From Prorocentrum cordatum (taxonomy: Eukaryota > Sar > Dinophyceae > Prorocentrales > Prorocentraceae), in assembly GCA_963575745.1 (NCBI GenBank), contig CAUYUJ010002694.1:6403-36608 (forward strand): a DNA stretch of 30,206 bases, in the 5' to 3' direction. The translations under genes and the position numbers were made by a program. Below the pieces are notes generated by a model. The model did no database searches. It saw only the letters and a program-made list of their open reading frames with translations, and was not told the origin of the DNA. This document shows positions 8,350 to 17,205 of the stretch, in pieces; position 1 is the first letter of the stretch; every line of letters begins with the position of its first letter.

Positions 8350-9620
8350 ACAGCGTTTCGTAGCCCCATAGACAGCTCCACCGAAGGCCCCAGTGCCACC
8401 GTCCACATGCGTCCCCCTCACTCAGTACAGCACTTCGTGGCCCCATAGGGAGCTCCACCGAAGGCCCCAGTGCCACCGTCCACATGCGCCCCCCCCACTC
8501 AGTACAGCGCTTCGTGGCCCCATAGGGAGCTCCACCGAAGGCCCCAGTGCCACCGTCCACATGCGTCCCCCCCACTCAGTACAGCGTTTCGTGGCCCGGG
8601 CGGGAACTCCACCGAAGGCCCCAGTGCCACCGTCCACATGCGTCCCCCCCGCTCAGTACAGCGGTTCGTGGCCCCATACGGAGCTCCACAGAAGGCCCCA
8701 GTGCCACCGTCCACATGCGTCCCCCCACTCAGCACAGCGCTGTGGCCCCATAGGGAGCTCCACCGAAGGCCCCAGTGCCACCGTCTACATGCGTCCCCCC
8801 CACTCAGCACAGCGTTTCGTGGCCCCATAGGGAACTCCACCGAAGGCCCCAGTGCCACCGTCCACATGCGTCCCCCCCACTCAGTACAGCACTTCGTGGC
8901 CCTGGCGGGAGCTCCACCGAAGGCCCCAGTGCCACCGTCCACATGCGTCCCCCCCACTCAGTACAGCGCTTCGTGGCCCCATAGGGAGCTCCACCGAAGG
9001 CCCCAGTGCCACCGTCCGCATGCGTCCCGCACACCCAATGTGGCATTTTCACGCACCCAGTGCAGCGTTTCGTGGCCCCACAGGGAGCTCCACCGAAGGC
9101 CCCAGTGGGACCGTCCGCAAGCTTCCCGAAACACCCATTGTGGCATTTTCACCCACCCAGTCCCGAATTTCGTGGCCCCACAGGGAGCTCCACCGATGGC
9201 CCCAGTGCCACCGTCCGCATGCGTCCCGAAAACCCAACGTGGCATTTTTACAAACCCAATACAGCGTTTCGTGGCCCCTTAGTGAGCTCCACCGAAGCCC
9301 CCAGTGGGACCGTCCGCATGCGTCCCGGAAGCCAAATTTGGCAGTTTCACCCACCCAGTACAGCGTTTCGTGGCCCCATAGGGAGCTCCACCGAAGCCTC
9401 CAGTGGGACCGTCCGCATGCGTCCCGGAAGCCCAATATGGCATTTTCATTTACCCAGTACAGCGTGTCGTGGCCCCATAGGGAGCTCCACCGAAGCCCCC
9501 AGTGGGACCGTCCGCATGCGTCCCGGAAGCCTTACTTGACACACCACTCACCCAGAACAGCGTTCCCCCCCACCCAGTGCAGCGCTTCGTGGCCCCATAG
9601 GGAGTTTCACCGAAGAAGAT
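8350..9620. repeat. Minisatellite with period switching from 77 to 99 bp
   Basis: About 15 units contain GGGAGCTCCACCGAAGGCCC. Unit anchors sit near 8372, 8449, 8526, 8603, 8680, 8755, 8831, 8908 and 8985 (75-77 bp apart). They continue near 9083, 9182, 9281, 9380 and 9480 (98-100 bp apart), then 9600. The longer units gain a block around AATGTGGCATTTTCA. Because 77 is not a multiple of three, a frame passes through three different readings of the unit and stays open, giving ORFs of up to 275 codons on the plus strand. I do not regard these as genes. Confidence 0.93.
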
Positions 9621-9779
9621 TTTCACAATTGCGGTACCCACAACTGCATATGGTTGGGTCTTTCGCCCGGATAATTTGAAAATCCGTGGCGTTGCGAAAC
9701 CAAGTGTTTTTCTGTGTTTTTCCCCTAGGGGTCCTAGCAAATTCATATGTGTAGGTGATACCTACGTCGCCGATTTCGG
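9621..9779. other. Unique AT-richer segment, no gene seen
   Basis: There is no recognisable coding or RNA feature. A short hairpin GTAGGT-GAT-ACCTAC lies near 9752-9766. Confidence 0.4.
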
Positions 9780-9935
9780 TGGCCGGGCCCAGCCGGGTGC
9801 CTGGGCGCCCGGCCGCCCGGGTGCCCAGGGGTGCCCGGGGGTGCCCGAGGGTGCCCGGGGGTGTCCAGGTGCCCGGGTGCCCGGGTGCCCAGTTGCCTGG
9901 GTGCCCGGGTGCCTGGTAGCCCTATTGCCTTATCC
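9780..9935. repeat. GGGTGCCC-type short tandem repeats
   Basis: Units of about 8-11 bp based on GGGTGCCC or GGGGTGCCCG are arranged head to tail. Confidence 0.85.
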
Positions 9936-9944
9936 ACGTACAGC

Positions 9945-10085
9945 CTTGTAGCTCTATAGCCCTATAGAGCCCTACAGCCTCATAGCCCTAATAGCCCTAT
10001 AGCCCCATAGCCCCATAGCCCTATAGCCCTATAGCCCCATAGCCTGAGAGCCCTGTACCCTGAGGCCCCATAGCCCTATAGCCCC
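9945..10085. repeat. CCCTATAG / CCCCATAG short tandem repeats
   Basis: A 9-10 bp unit AGCCCTATAG alternates with AGCCCCATAG and occasional TGAG variants. Confidence 0.9.
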
Positions 10086-10144
10086 AAACAAAAATCTAAT
10101 TGAGGCTTTTCTCCGGTATCATAGTAAGACAGGTTATCCCGGAC

Positions 10145-10228
10145 CTCCTCCTCCTCCTCGTCCTCCTCCTCCTTCTCCTCCTCCTCCTCGTCCTCCTCCT
10201 CCTCCTCCTCGTCCTCCTCCTCCTCCGC
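10145..10228. repeat. TCC tract 5' of a gag-flank fragment
   Basis: (TCC)n with GTCC interruptions precedes the retroelement flank at 10262. The same order occurs at 25630-25783, so the tract was part of the duplicated unit. Confidence 0.88.
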
Positions 10229-10261
10229 CGCCTCCCCCTCCGCCTTCCAAGGGCCCCCCCC

Positions 10262-10320
10262 TCGAGGTTTTCTGTTTGCAAGGCCCATGGAGGGTCTTTG
10301 TTGGGGGGAAGGGCTGTGGC
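10262..10320 (+). mobile_element. Left flank of retroelement copy 1, displaced by insertion
   Basis: This segment matches 25728-25783: TTTTCTG(T/C)TTGCA, then GGAGGGTCTTTGTTGGGGGG. In the second copy the sequence continues directly into the gag-like frame. Here it is broken by the GTTAAGT-family element at 10321 and resumes at 13417. The tract ending TTGCAG in copy 2 looks like a 3' splice site. Confidence 0.85.
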
Positions 10321-10358
10321 GTTAAGTCGGGCGTGTCCCCCTACAGGGGGGTTTTCGA

Positions 10359-10360
<2 letters not shown>

Positions 10361-10399
<39 letters not shown>
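10361..10399. repeat. (TA)n microsatellite
   Basis: About 19 TA dinucleotides inside the left part of the TIR element, absent from the 161-bp relative. Confidence 0.95.
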
Positions 10400-10404
<5 letters not shown>

Positions 10405-10599
10405 ATACACCAAAAATACACCCAAATGGTCAAAAAATGCTCAAACATAATCCCCATACTATTTTACCTACCAGCGAAGGCTGATAGGTTTCTAGTGGTC
10501 TCAAAAGAGAGCAGCATGACCCCCCAAGGAGGTCTGGGCAGATGCCGGACGGGTGCCGCGGGAATCCGGGGAAATCCGGGGACTCCCCAGATCACCATT

Positions 10600-10935
10600 C
10601 CCAGGCCACATTTTGAACCAGAACACCATTCCCAGGCCACGTTTTGAATGCCCGGAGCCAACTGTAGGCCACTTCGTGATCTTCGTGTTCCCAGAACACC
10701 ATTCCCAGGCAACATTTTGAATGCCCGGAGCCAACTGTAGGCCACTTCGTGTTCTTCGTGTTCCCAGAACCCCATTCCCAGGCCACATGTTGAATGCCCG
10801 GAGCCAACTGTAGGCCACTTCGTGTTCTTCGTGTTCCCAGAACAGCATTTCTGTACCGTATTTTGATTGCCCGGAGCCAAGTGTGGGCCACTTCGTGATC
10901 TTAACGCCAGTCCTGTGCCATATTTTGAATGCCCG
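10600..10935. repeat. 73-bp tandem repeat
   Basis: ATGCCCGGAGCCAACTGTAG recurs near 10650, 10723, 10796 and 10869 (73-bp steps), with a truncated unit near 10931. Each unit includes CCCAGAACACCATTCCCAGG. Confidence 0.9.
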
Positions 10936-12035
10936 AGCTGAGGCAGGCTCAGGCCGGGGCAGGCTGAGGCCGAGGCAGGCTGAGGCTGAGGCTGAGGCAC
11001 GCCGAGGCAGGCTGAGGCTGAGGCTGAGGCAGGCTGAGGCTGAGGCAGGCTGAGGCTGAGGCTGACGCAGGCTGAGGCCGAGACAGGCTAAGGCTGAGGC
11101 TGAGGCAGGCTGAGGCTGAGGCAGGCTGAGACTGAGGCTGAGGCAGGCTGAGGCTGAGGCTGAGGCTGATGCAGGCTGAGGCTGAGAGGCTGACGCTGAG
11201 GTGGAGGCAGGTGAGGCAGGTCTGAGGCTGATGGCGAGGTCCAGGGCTGGAGGCTGCAGGATGAGGCAAGCCGAGGCAGGCTGAAGGCTGAGGATGAGGT
11301 GACGCAGGCTGAGGATGAGGCTGTGGCTGAGGCTGAGGCAAGCTGAGGCTGAGGCAGGCTGAGGCTGAGGCTGAGGCTGAGGCTGACGCAGGCTGAGGCC
11401 GAGGCAGGCTGAGGCTGAGGATGAGGCAGGCTGAGGCTGAGGAAGGCTGAGGCTGAGGCTGAGGCTGAGGCAGGCTGAGGCTGAGGCTGAGGCCGAGGCA
11501 GGCTGGGGCTGAGGCTGAGGCCGAGGCAAGCCGAGGCAGGCTGAGGCTGAGGCTGAGGCTGATGCTGAGGCAGGCTGAGGCTGAGACAGGCTGAGGCTGA
11601 GGCTGAGGCAGGCTGAGGCTGAGGCAGGCTGAGGCTGAGGCCGAGGCAGGCTCAGGCCAAGACAGGCTGAGGCTGAGACTGAGGCTGAGGCTGAGGATGA
11701 GGCCGAGGCAGGCCGAAGCTGAGACAAGGTGAGGCTGAATGGGGGGGGAGGGGGGGGGGAGGAGGGGAGGCTGAGGCAGGCTGAGGCCGAGACAGGCTGA
11801 GGCCGACGCAGGCTGAGGCTGAGGCTGAGGCAAGCCGAGGCAGGCTGAGGCTGAGGCTGAGGCTGAGGCAGGCTGAGGCTGAGGCAGGCTGAGGCTGAGG
11901 CTGACGCAGGCTGAGGCCCAGGCAGGCAGAGGCTGAGGCTGATGCATGCTGAGGCTGAGGCCGAGGCAGGCTGAGGCTGAGGCTGAGGCAAGCCCGAGGC
12001 AGGCTGAAGCTGAGGCTGAAACTGAGGCAGGCTGA
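10935..12035. repeat. GAGGCT hexamer satellite, about 1.1 kb
   Basis: GAGGCT and GAGGCAGGCT units continue for about 1.1 kb, with a G-run interruption near 11741-11767. On the minus strand this yields 393- and 517-codon Ala/Ser/Leu/Gln/Pro-rich frames, which I reject as genes. Confidence 0.95.
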
Positions 12036-12036
12036 G

Positions 12037-12290
12037 GCATCCGTAGGAATCCATAGGAATCCTTAGGAATCCCTAGGAATCCTTGGGAATCCGCAGGCAT
12101 CCTTAGGAATCCGTAGGCATAGTTAAGCATCCTCAGGAATCCTTAGGAATTCTTAGGATTCCCTAGGAATCCTTAGGATTCCCCAGGAATCAGGATTCCT
12201 AAGGATTCCTAAGGTTTTCTAAGGATTCCTATGGGTTCCTAAGGATGCCTAAGGATGCCTTAGGAATCCCCAGGAATCCTCAGGATTCCA
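12037..12290. repeat. AGGAATCCTT decamer array with inverted second half
   Basis: 12037-12180 reads mostly CCTTAGGAAT. After about 12190 the array reads ATTCCTAAGG, its reverse complement. The pivot is near 12185. Confidence 0.85.
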
Positions 12291-12299
12291 TTGGATCCT

Positions 12300-12350
12300 A
12301 AGGCCGTTGCCACTGCGACTGTCATTGCGAATGCGACTGCGACTGCGAGA
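12300..12350. repeat. GCGACT-type hexamer repeats
   Basis: A short run of TGCGAC(T/A) hexamers next to the decamer array. Confidence 0.7.
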
Positions 12351-12606
12351 ACAGCAGAATTCTACAACTGGATTCTCATCTGAATCGTAAGGGGAATGCT
12401 TCCAGATATGCTTATACGCATCGCTGTTAGGTTGCTTTGCCGGGAGATTTATCCCAACACTCCTTGGTTGGGTATTCGTTTTGAATAGGCGCAAAGTGGT
12501 CTCCACTTCCTCCTTCCCGTCCCGTCTCCTTCTTGCCTCCTCCTGTCTTGCCTGCGGGGGGCTGCGATCTGTGAAACTGTCGCCACTTTCGAGGCCTGCT
12601 GGGGGC

Positions 12607-12706
12607 NNNNNNNNNNNNNNNNNNNNNNNNNNNNNNNNNNNNNNNNNNNNNNNNNNNNNNNNNNNNNNNNNNNNNNNNNNNNNNNNNNNNNNNNNNNNNN
12701 NNNNNN
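12607..12706. other. Assembly gap (100 N)
   Basis: Exactly 100 N, probably a placeholder of unknown size. Both sides are the same 105-bp repeat, so unresolved repeat copies are the likely cause. Confidence 0.98.
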
Positions 12707-13011
12707 GACCTGAGCGGGACCTCGCCGTCCTTGGGGGGCTGCGATCTGCGAAACCGTCGCCGCTTTCGAGGGCTCGTGGTGGGTCCTGCGGAGTGAGGCA
12801 TCGCGCGGACCTGAGCGGGACCTCGCCGTCCTTGGGGGGAGGGGGGGTGCGCTACGCGACATGTCGCCATTTTCGATGGTTGCTGGTGGTTCCTGCGGAA
12901 TGAGGCACTGCGCGGGCCTGAGCGGGACCTCGCCGTCCCTGGGGGGCTGCTACGAGGCCGATGTGGCATCACAGCAGCAATTCGGCCCCTGACTTTCGTC
13001 CTGGGTTCGTT

Positions 13012-13067
13012 TTAGTGAAGTGATGAATTTCGGGGTCCTTACGTGGGAATAAACATCACTTCACTAA
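13012..13067. other. 14-bp inverted repeat with 28-nt loop
   Basis: TTAGTGAAGTGATG (13012-13025) and its exact complement CATCACTTCACTAA (13054-13067) face each other. A partial third copy, GTGAAGTGATGG, is near 13112. Confidence 0.8.
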
Positions 13068-13416
13068 TCTGGGGCCCCTGGGGCCTCAGTTGACCCTGGG
13101 GCCCAGAATTCGTGAAGTGATGGTTCTCGGGCCTCGGAGCTGCGATCTGCGAAATTGTCACCACTTTCGAGGGCTGCTGGTGGGTCCAGCGGAGCGAGGC
13201 GCCAGGCAGATCTGAGCGGGACATCGCAATCCCTGGGGTGCTGCGAGCCTCACGAATGCCGCTTGCAGAAGTATATGCGCCCATGTCACGTCATCACCTC
13301 CGTATAACGTCTCCCAAAATATTCATGCCCCGTGTTGCGCAGGGGTTGGGCACGTCGCCAAGGTCATTTCACTAGTTTTGAATGTTCCCCCTGTAGAGGG
13401 GCAGGCCCGACTTAAC

Positions 13417-14288
13417 TCTGGTGGGGCAGGACATCTGAGACCAGGCTGGAGAGGATCCACAAGCACGTCACAGACTGCCGGAGGGCACGGATCTCGCAGC
13501 AGCACACCAGGGCCAGCGATCGTTCGAGCAGGCTCGTGAGCTCCTCCGTCGCAGGGAGACGGACCGCAGGTTTGTCGGCAGCGGCAGGGGCAAGCACAGC
13601 TCGGGGCAAAGAGTCTGGACGGTATGCTGGTTACGGCCGCGGCCCACGTCCATGTCATCCTCCTCCTCCTCCTCCTCCTCCTCCTCCTCCGCCTCCTCCT
13701 CCTCTTCCTCCGCCCCCTCCTCCTCCTCCTCCTCCGCCTCCTCAGCCTCCTCCTCCTCCTCCTCCTCCTCCTCCTCCTCCTCCTCCTCCTCCATGTGCAC
13801 GCGCCTACCACGGGACAAAGAGTGGCACAAGGACCCGAACATCCATGTGCCTGAGGTGCGGCGGGCTCGGTCACATCGCACAAGACTGCAAGCCACCGGC
13901 CAAGCTTCAGCATGGCCGGAAGTACACACCTCCATCGTCAACATCTCACCGACGCAAGCGCCCTGCAGCGATCAAGACACGATCGGCAGCGACAAAAACA
14001 CGATCTACTGCGACCCAGATGCGATCTACAGCGATCCGGAGGCGACCTATAGCGATGAAGATACGAATACTGCAAGCCATGTATGACCTACAGCGATCCG
14101 GCTACGACCTACGGCGACACGCATGCGATCGACTGCGACACAGAAAAGACCTAGAACGACAAGTACTATACGACCTAGATACGATAACGGACACGTGCTT
14201 GTCGTGTACGATCAGTGTGTGCTCATGTCCTCACAGATGCGAGGGACCTTCAAGTGCATATTGGACTCTGGAGCGACATCGTCGATGA
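13417..14288 (+). pseudogene. Copia-like retroelement gag, copy 1 (zinc knuckle)
   Basis: The frame opens directly after the TIR element at 13416 and runs to a stop at 14288 (about 290 codons). It starts with a charged segment (ETRLERIHKHVTDC). It then passes through a (TCC)n-encoded Pro tract and reaches a retroviral-type zinc knuckle, CX2CX4HX4C, at 13848-13889 (CLRCGGLGHIAQDC). Such knuckles bind nucleic acid in Gag during particle assembly. After the knuckle, a 21-bp repeat encodes the heptad T-I-Y-C/S-D-P in another frame (about 13970-14060), and a 1-nt deletion relative to copy 2 shifts it near 14068. The true N-terminus is unknown because the upstream exon is separated by 3.1 kb. I judge it a degraded gag; copy 2 at 27523 supports this. 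Confidence 0.75.
13655..13795. repeat. TCC tract inside gag copy 1
   Basis: (TCC)n with GCC and TTCC interruptions, at the same position as in copy 2 (27530-27668), so it predates the duplication. Confidence 0.95.
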
Positions 14289-14600
14289 TAGGTTTGGAGA
14301 TGGCCGAAGTGTGGCAGGCCACCATGCTCAGGATTCTGGGTAAAATCGTATGCAGTTGGTTCCAGGGCGCCCCATCAAGCTCACTTTCGGGAACAGCCAG
14401 ACAGCCTAATCACTAAGACACGCTTCGATCCCAAGGTATGTCGATGGCCAGGAGTGCGATTTCCCGGTCTCCAACGTTGAGCTGGAGGCACCTCTTCTGA
14501 TAGGCATGGATTTCCTGATCAAGGTTACAGCGACTATAGATTTCGAACGAAGCACTATCGAATTCAAGGCCCTAGGAAGCAAGACTTACCTATTCGAGAA
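14170..14600 (+). pseudogene. Retropepsin-like protease region, copy 1
   Basis: This is the aspartic protease that cleaves a retroelement polyprotein. The catalytic loop is visible as LDSGATSS, with Asp at 14263-14265. The C-terminal hallmark LIGMDFL follows at about 14498-14518, then ATIDFERSTIEFK. The two halves are in different frames: a stop falls at 14414-14416 before the second half resumes, so the gene is broken or contains a small unrecognised intron. Copy 2 (28116-28530) has the same arrangement with few substitutions, which means the break predates the duplication or is not a defect. The region downstream of the gag knuckle and upstream of an integrase fits Ty1/copia order. Confidence 0.78.
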
Positions 14601-14604
14601 GGTC

Positions 14605-15130
14605 AAGGCACGGACACTTGCTCGTAGATTTTGGTCCAGATGCAGAATGGAAAGACATTGTCCCGCACACCTCGTATGTTTCCCGTGCAGAAAATTGCGA
14701 CTTGGGCTCAAGACGGTGCTTCTCATCAGTTCCAGTCGGCCACGAGCAAAGTTTTCCAGCCAACTACACATTCGGATGTCCCCGTGGGATGGACGAGGCT
14801 CGTGTGGCTCATCGCGACAGCGACAAGACTCGGACACACCGATCAAGGAGTTGACGGCAACGAGGTGCGGCTGCTGCGGAGTTCTTCCATGGACTACGAC
14901 AGCAGGCTGTATCTGCACAGGCGGCCGAAACCACGAGTGCCAAAGACGACTGCCGCTCAGGCAACCTCCTCTCATCAAGCCGCCGATGTACACCAAGAAG
15001 GAGGTCGACGAGAAGAGCAGTTCAAATGCTGCGGAGGGCCTGGGAGATGCAGAGCGGGCCGCAGCTGTGTGGGCGGCAAGGGCCACCTCTGCCGACGGAT
15101 CCCAGATCGTATGTCAAGTTCGGTACCTCC
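14605..15130 (+). pseudogene. Degraded pol linker after protease, copy 1
   Basis: Three frames are open in turn. The stretch GASHQFQSATSKVFQ in one frame is conserved in copy 2, so the region was coding or at least shared, but no domain is recognisable. A frame near 14985-15110 gives a charged segment (KEVDEKSSSNAAEG). I cannot assign a function. Confidence 0.45.
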
Positions 15131-15134
15131 TGCT

Positions 15135-15290
15135 CCTCCTGCTTTATCTCCTCCTCCTCCTCCTCCTCCTCCTCCTCCTCCTCCTCCCCCAACCCCTCCC
15201 CCTCCCTCCTCCCTCCTCCTCCTCCCTCCTCCCTCCTCCTCCTCCTTCTCCTCCTCCTCTTCCTCCTCCTCATCCTCCTCCTCGACTTCC
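15135..15290. repeat. TCC tract
   Basis: (TCC)n with CCCC interruptions between degraded pol segments. Confidence 0.95.
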
Positions 15291-15299
15291 AGCCCAGGA

Positions 15300-15704
15300 C
15301 ACCGACGACGACGACGACGACGACGCGCCACGGCCGAAGAAGATGGAGATCGAGTCGGAGACCATCGATCCGGAGAGAAGGACGGAGGCGAGAGTGGGGC
15401 TTACGTCCTGGAGCCGGGGGCAAGGGAGACACTCTCGGAGCACCTCCCGAGGATTCAGGGCCGAGGCGGAGGGCATGACTGTGGACGGGGATCAGATCCG
15501 GGACCTGCTCGAGGAGAGGGTTCAGCCTGGAGATGCTCGTACGGGACAGGGACGAGAGGGATCTTCGAAAGAGGGCAGTGTGCGAGCAGCGCTGAGACTG
15601 ACCAGGTAGGCCTCAGGTCTCCCAGAGCGCTCAGCCACACGCAGCTCTGCACCCTCCTCGGCGGCATCCACGAGTACCAGCAGCCGGCAGCTTGCGAGGC
15701 ACAT
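15300..15704 (+). other. Short open segment between TCC tracts, function unknown
   Basis: A frame ending at 15609 is acidic then Arg/Glu-rich (DDDDDDAPRPKKMEIE, followed by a DQIRDLLEER motif). It may be a linker of the retroelement polyprotein, but nothing is diagnostic. 15610-15704 has no clear frame. Confidence 0.3.
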
Positions 15705-16220
15705 GAGCTGCTCCTCCTCCTCCCTCCTCCTCCTCCGCCTCCTCCTCCTCTCTCCTCCTCCTCCTCCTCCCCCTCCCCCTCACCCCTCCCCCTCCCCCTC
15801 CCCCTCCCCCTCCCCCTCCCCTCCCCCTCCCCCTCCCCCTCCCCTCCCCCTCCCCACTCCCCCTCCCCCTCCCCCTCCCCGCCTCCTCCTCCTCCTCCTC
15901 CTCCTCCTCCTACCTCCGTCCTCCTCCTCCTCCTCCTCCTCCTCCTCCTCCTCCTCCTCCTCCTCCTCCTCCTCCTCCTCCGTCCTCCTCCTCCTCCTCC
16001 TCCTCTCCTCCTCCTCCTCCTCCTCCTCGCCTCCTCCTCCTCCTCCTCTCCTCCTCCTCCTCCTCCTCCTCCTCCTCCTCCTCCTCCTCCTCCTCCTCCC
16101 TCCTCCTCCTCCTCCTCCTCCTCCTCCTCCTCCTCCTCCTCCTCCTCCTCCTCCTTCCTCCTCCTCCCTCCTCCTCCTCCTCCTCCTCCTCCTCCTCCTC
16201 CTCCTCCTCCTTCTCCTTCT
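15705..16220. repeat. Large TCC/CCCCTC tract, about 510 bp
   Basis: (TCC)n, then (CCCCTC)n at about 15770-15880, then (TCC)n again to 16220, with very few other bases. A 638-codon plus frame crosses it but is poly-Pro/Ser/Leu from the repeat. Confidence 0.97.
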
Positions 16221-16857
16221 CTAGACTCTTGCTCACTTCTTCTTGAGCAAGGCCTCGACCTGCTGGAGGCGTGCGCGCCTCCTGGAGCAGGCTGTCGAGA
16301 GACTGCAGTGAACCAGTGCCACAGGGATGCGCGGGAAGGACGCAAGGGCCTCGGGGGACCACGACGACGGCCTTCGATCAAGGCTGGCCAGCAAAAGTCG
16401 CCAAGGATGGGCCGAAGGGGCAACGGATGCAAAGGTAGCCTTGGAAAAATGCTCGTCCTTGGAGACCGTTTTTTGGGAATCGGCGACAACCTGGGTTATC
16501 CGGGGGGGAGGAGGGGGCCCGCCGATGACCTAACCTTCGCGCTGTGAGCAGCCCTGCAGATGCCCGCGCCCCCCCCACCCCGGACCTGCACGACCGGCAA
16601 GGTTCGGTCGTCCTGGGGGGGGGGGGGGGCAAGCCCGATAACCCGAGTCATCGCCAGACCCAAACAAAAAGCAGTCTCAAAGATGCCTTGGAAAGTGGCT
16701 CGTCCTTGGAAAGGGTCGCCTTGGAAGTTGCTCGTCCTTGGTGTGCGGGCTGGCCGCGGGCGGGAGGGCAGTGCGGCTCGGCAGGCACAGCGAGCGCGAC
16801 CCCACGACGACCGCACGGGGCCCCGGAGAGCTGGCGAGAGAGACGCCGAGGCCAGAG
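16221..16857. other. Sequence with inverted repeat arms, no recognised gene
   Basis: Arms at about 16459-16510 and 16630-16690 are imperfect reverse complements sharing GAGACNG, TTTTTTGGG and GGGTTATC. CTCGTCCTTGGA-type 20-bp motifs repeat at 16450, 16697 and 16727. The structure may be a decayed TIR element. A minus-strand frame near 16245-16330 reads QSLDSLLQEAR, but I recognise no domain. Confidence 0.45.
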
Positions 16858-17205
16858 GTGAGTCGGGCCTGTCCCCCTACACGGGGATCTTCGACGAAAA
16901 ATCAAAAGAATACCCCCAGAAATACCCCAAAAAGGTAAAAAAATACCCAAAAGATAGTCTCCAGACTGTTTTTGGACTATTTTTGGGGGTATCTTTTGTT
17001 GTTCGGTGAAAGTACCCCTGTAGGGGGGATTTTCGACGAAAAAAAGGAGGAGGAGGAGGAGGAGGAGGAGGAGGAGGAGGAGGAGGAGGAGAGGAGGAGG
17101 AGGAGGAGGAGGACGGGAGGAGGGCCTCCTCCCTCCTCCTCCTCCTCCTCCTCCTCCTCCTCGACGAGGGCCCGTCCCCCTACAGGGGGATCCCCGACGA
17201 GCAAA
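16858..17205. mobile_element. Cluster of three GTTAAGT-family left ends
   Basis: Three left-type ends lie in the same orientation. One begins at 16858 as GTGAGTCGGGCCTGTCCCC and is followed by the family A-rich core (AAATACCCC). A second, at about 17000-17040, reads CCCCTGTAGGGGGGATTTTC then GACG. A third, at about 17168-17200, reads CCCGTCCCCCTACAGGGGGA. (GGA)n at 17046-17112 faces (TCC)n at 17127-17162 between the second and third. No right end is visible, so this is a rearranged or nested set. Confidence 0.75.

Larger units (their letters stand above)
12555..13245. repeat. About 105-bp tandem repeat spanning the gap
   Basis: Units start near 12560 (cut by the gap), 12737, 12839 and 13137. 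They share CTGCGATCTGCGAAA, GTCGCC(A/G)CTTTCGAGG and CTGAGCGGGACCTCGCCGTCC. The unit before 13137 is separated from the rest by unique sequence. Confidence 0.88.
10315..13422. mobile_element. 3.1-kb GTTAAGT-family TIR element carrying satellites
   Basis: The left end at 10321 (GTTAAGTCGGGCGTGTCCCC) and right end at 13416 (CCCGACTTAAC) are the same inverted ends as in the 161-bp element at 4341-4501. Both outer flanks join without the element in the second retroelement copy (25783/25784), which is an empty site. Reading the junctions as a 6-bp TSD (TGTGGC 10315-10320, TCTGGT 13417-13422) predicts an empty site with TCTGGG, and that is what is found. The family core occupies 10400-10470. Everything from there to about 13370 is satellite sequence and the gap. 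The total length is uncertain because of the gap. Confidence 0.8.

Noticed and set aside
8350-9620. CRISPR-like repeat/spacer array
   Set aside because: Units are tandem and similar throughout, with no unique spacers and no cas genes; the context is eukaryotic.
8470-9679. 270- and 275-codon frames across the minisatellite
   Set aside because: The same nucleotide unit is read in three frames in succession, and both strands are open, which is not how a conserved protein repeat behaves.
9945-10085. Telomere-like repeat
   Set aside because: The unit AGCCCTATAG does not match the TTTAGGG telomere type known from dinoflagellates, and the array is short and internal.
10501-12130. 517- and 393-codon minus-strand frames rich in Ala, Ser, Leu, Gln and Pro
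   Set aside because: They are translations of the GAGGCT satellite, open because the hexamer contains no stop.
14631-16547. 638-codon open frame on the plus strand
   Set aside because: Most of it is poly-Pro/Ser/Leu produced by TCC and CCCCTC tracts; the open frame follows from the repeat having no stop triplet.
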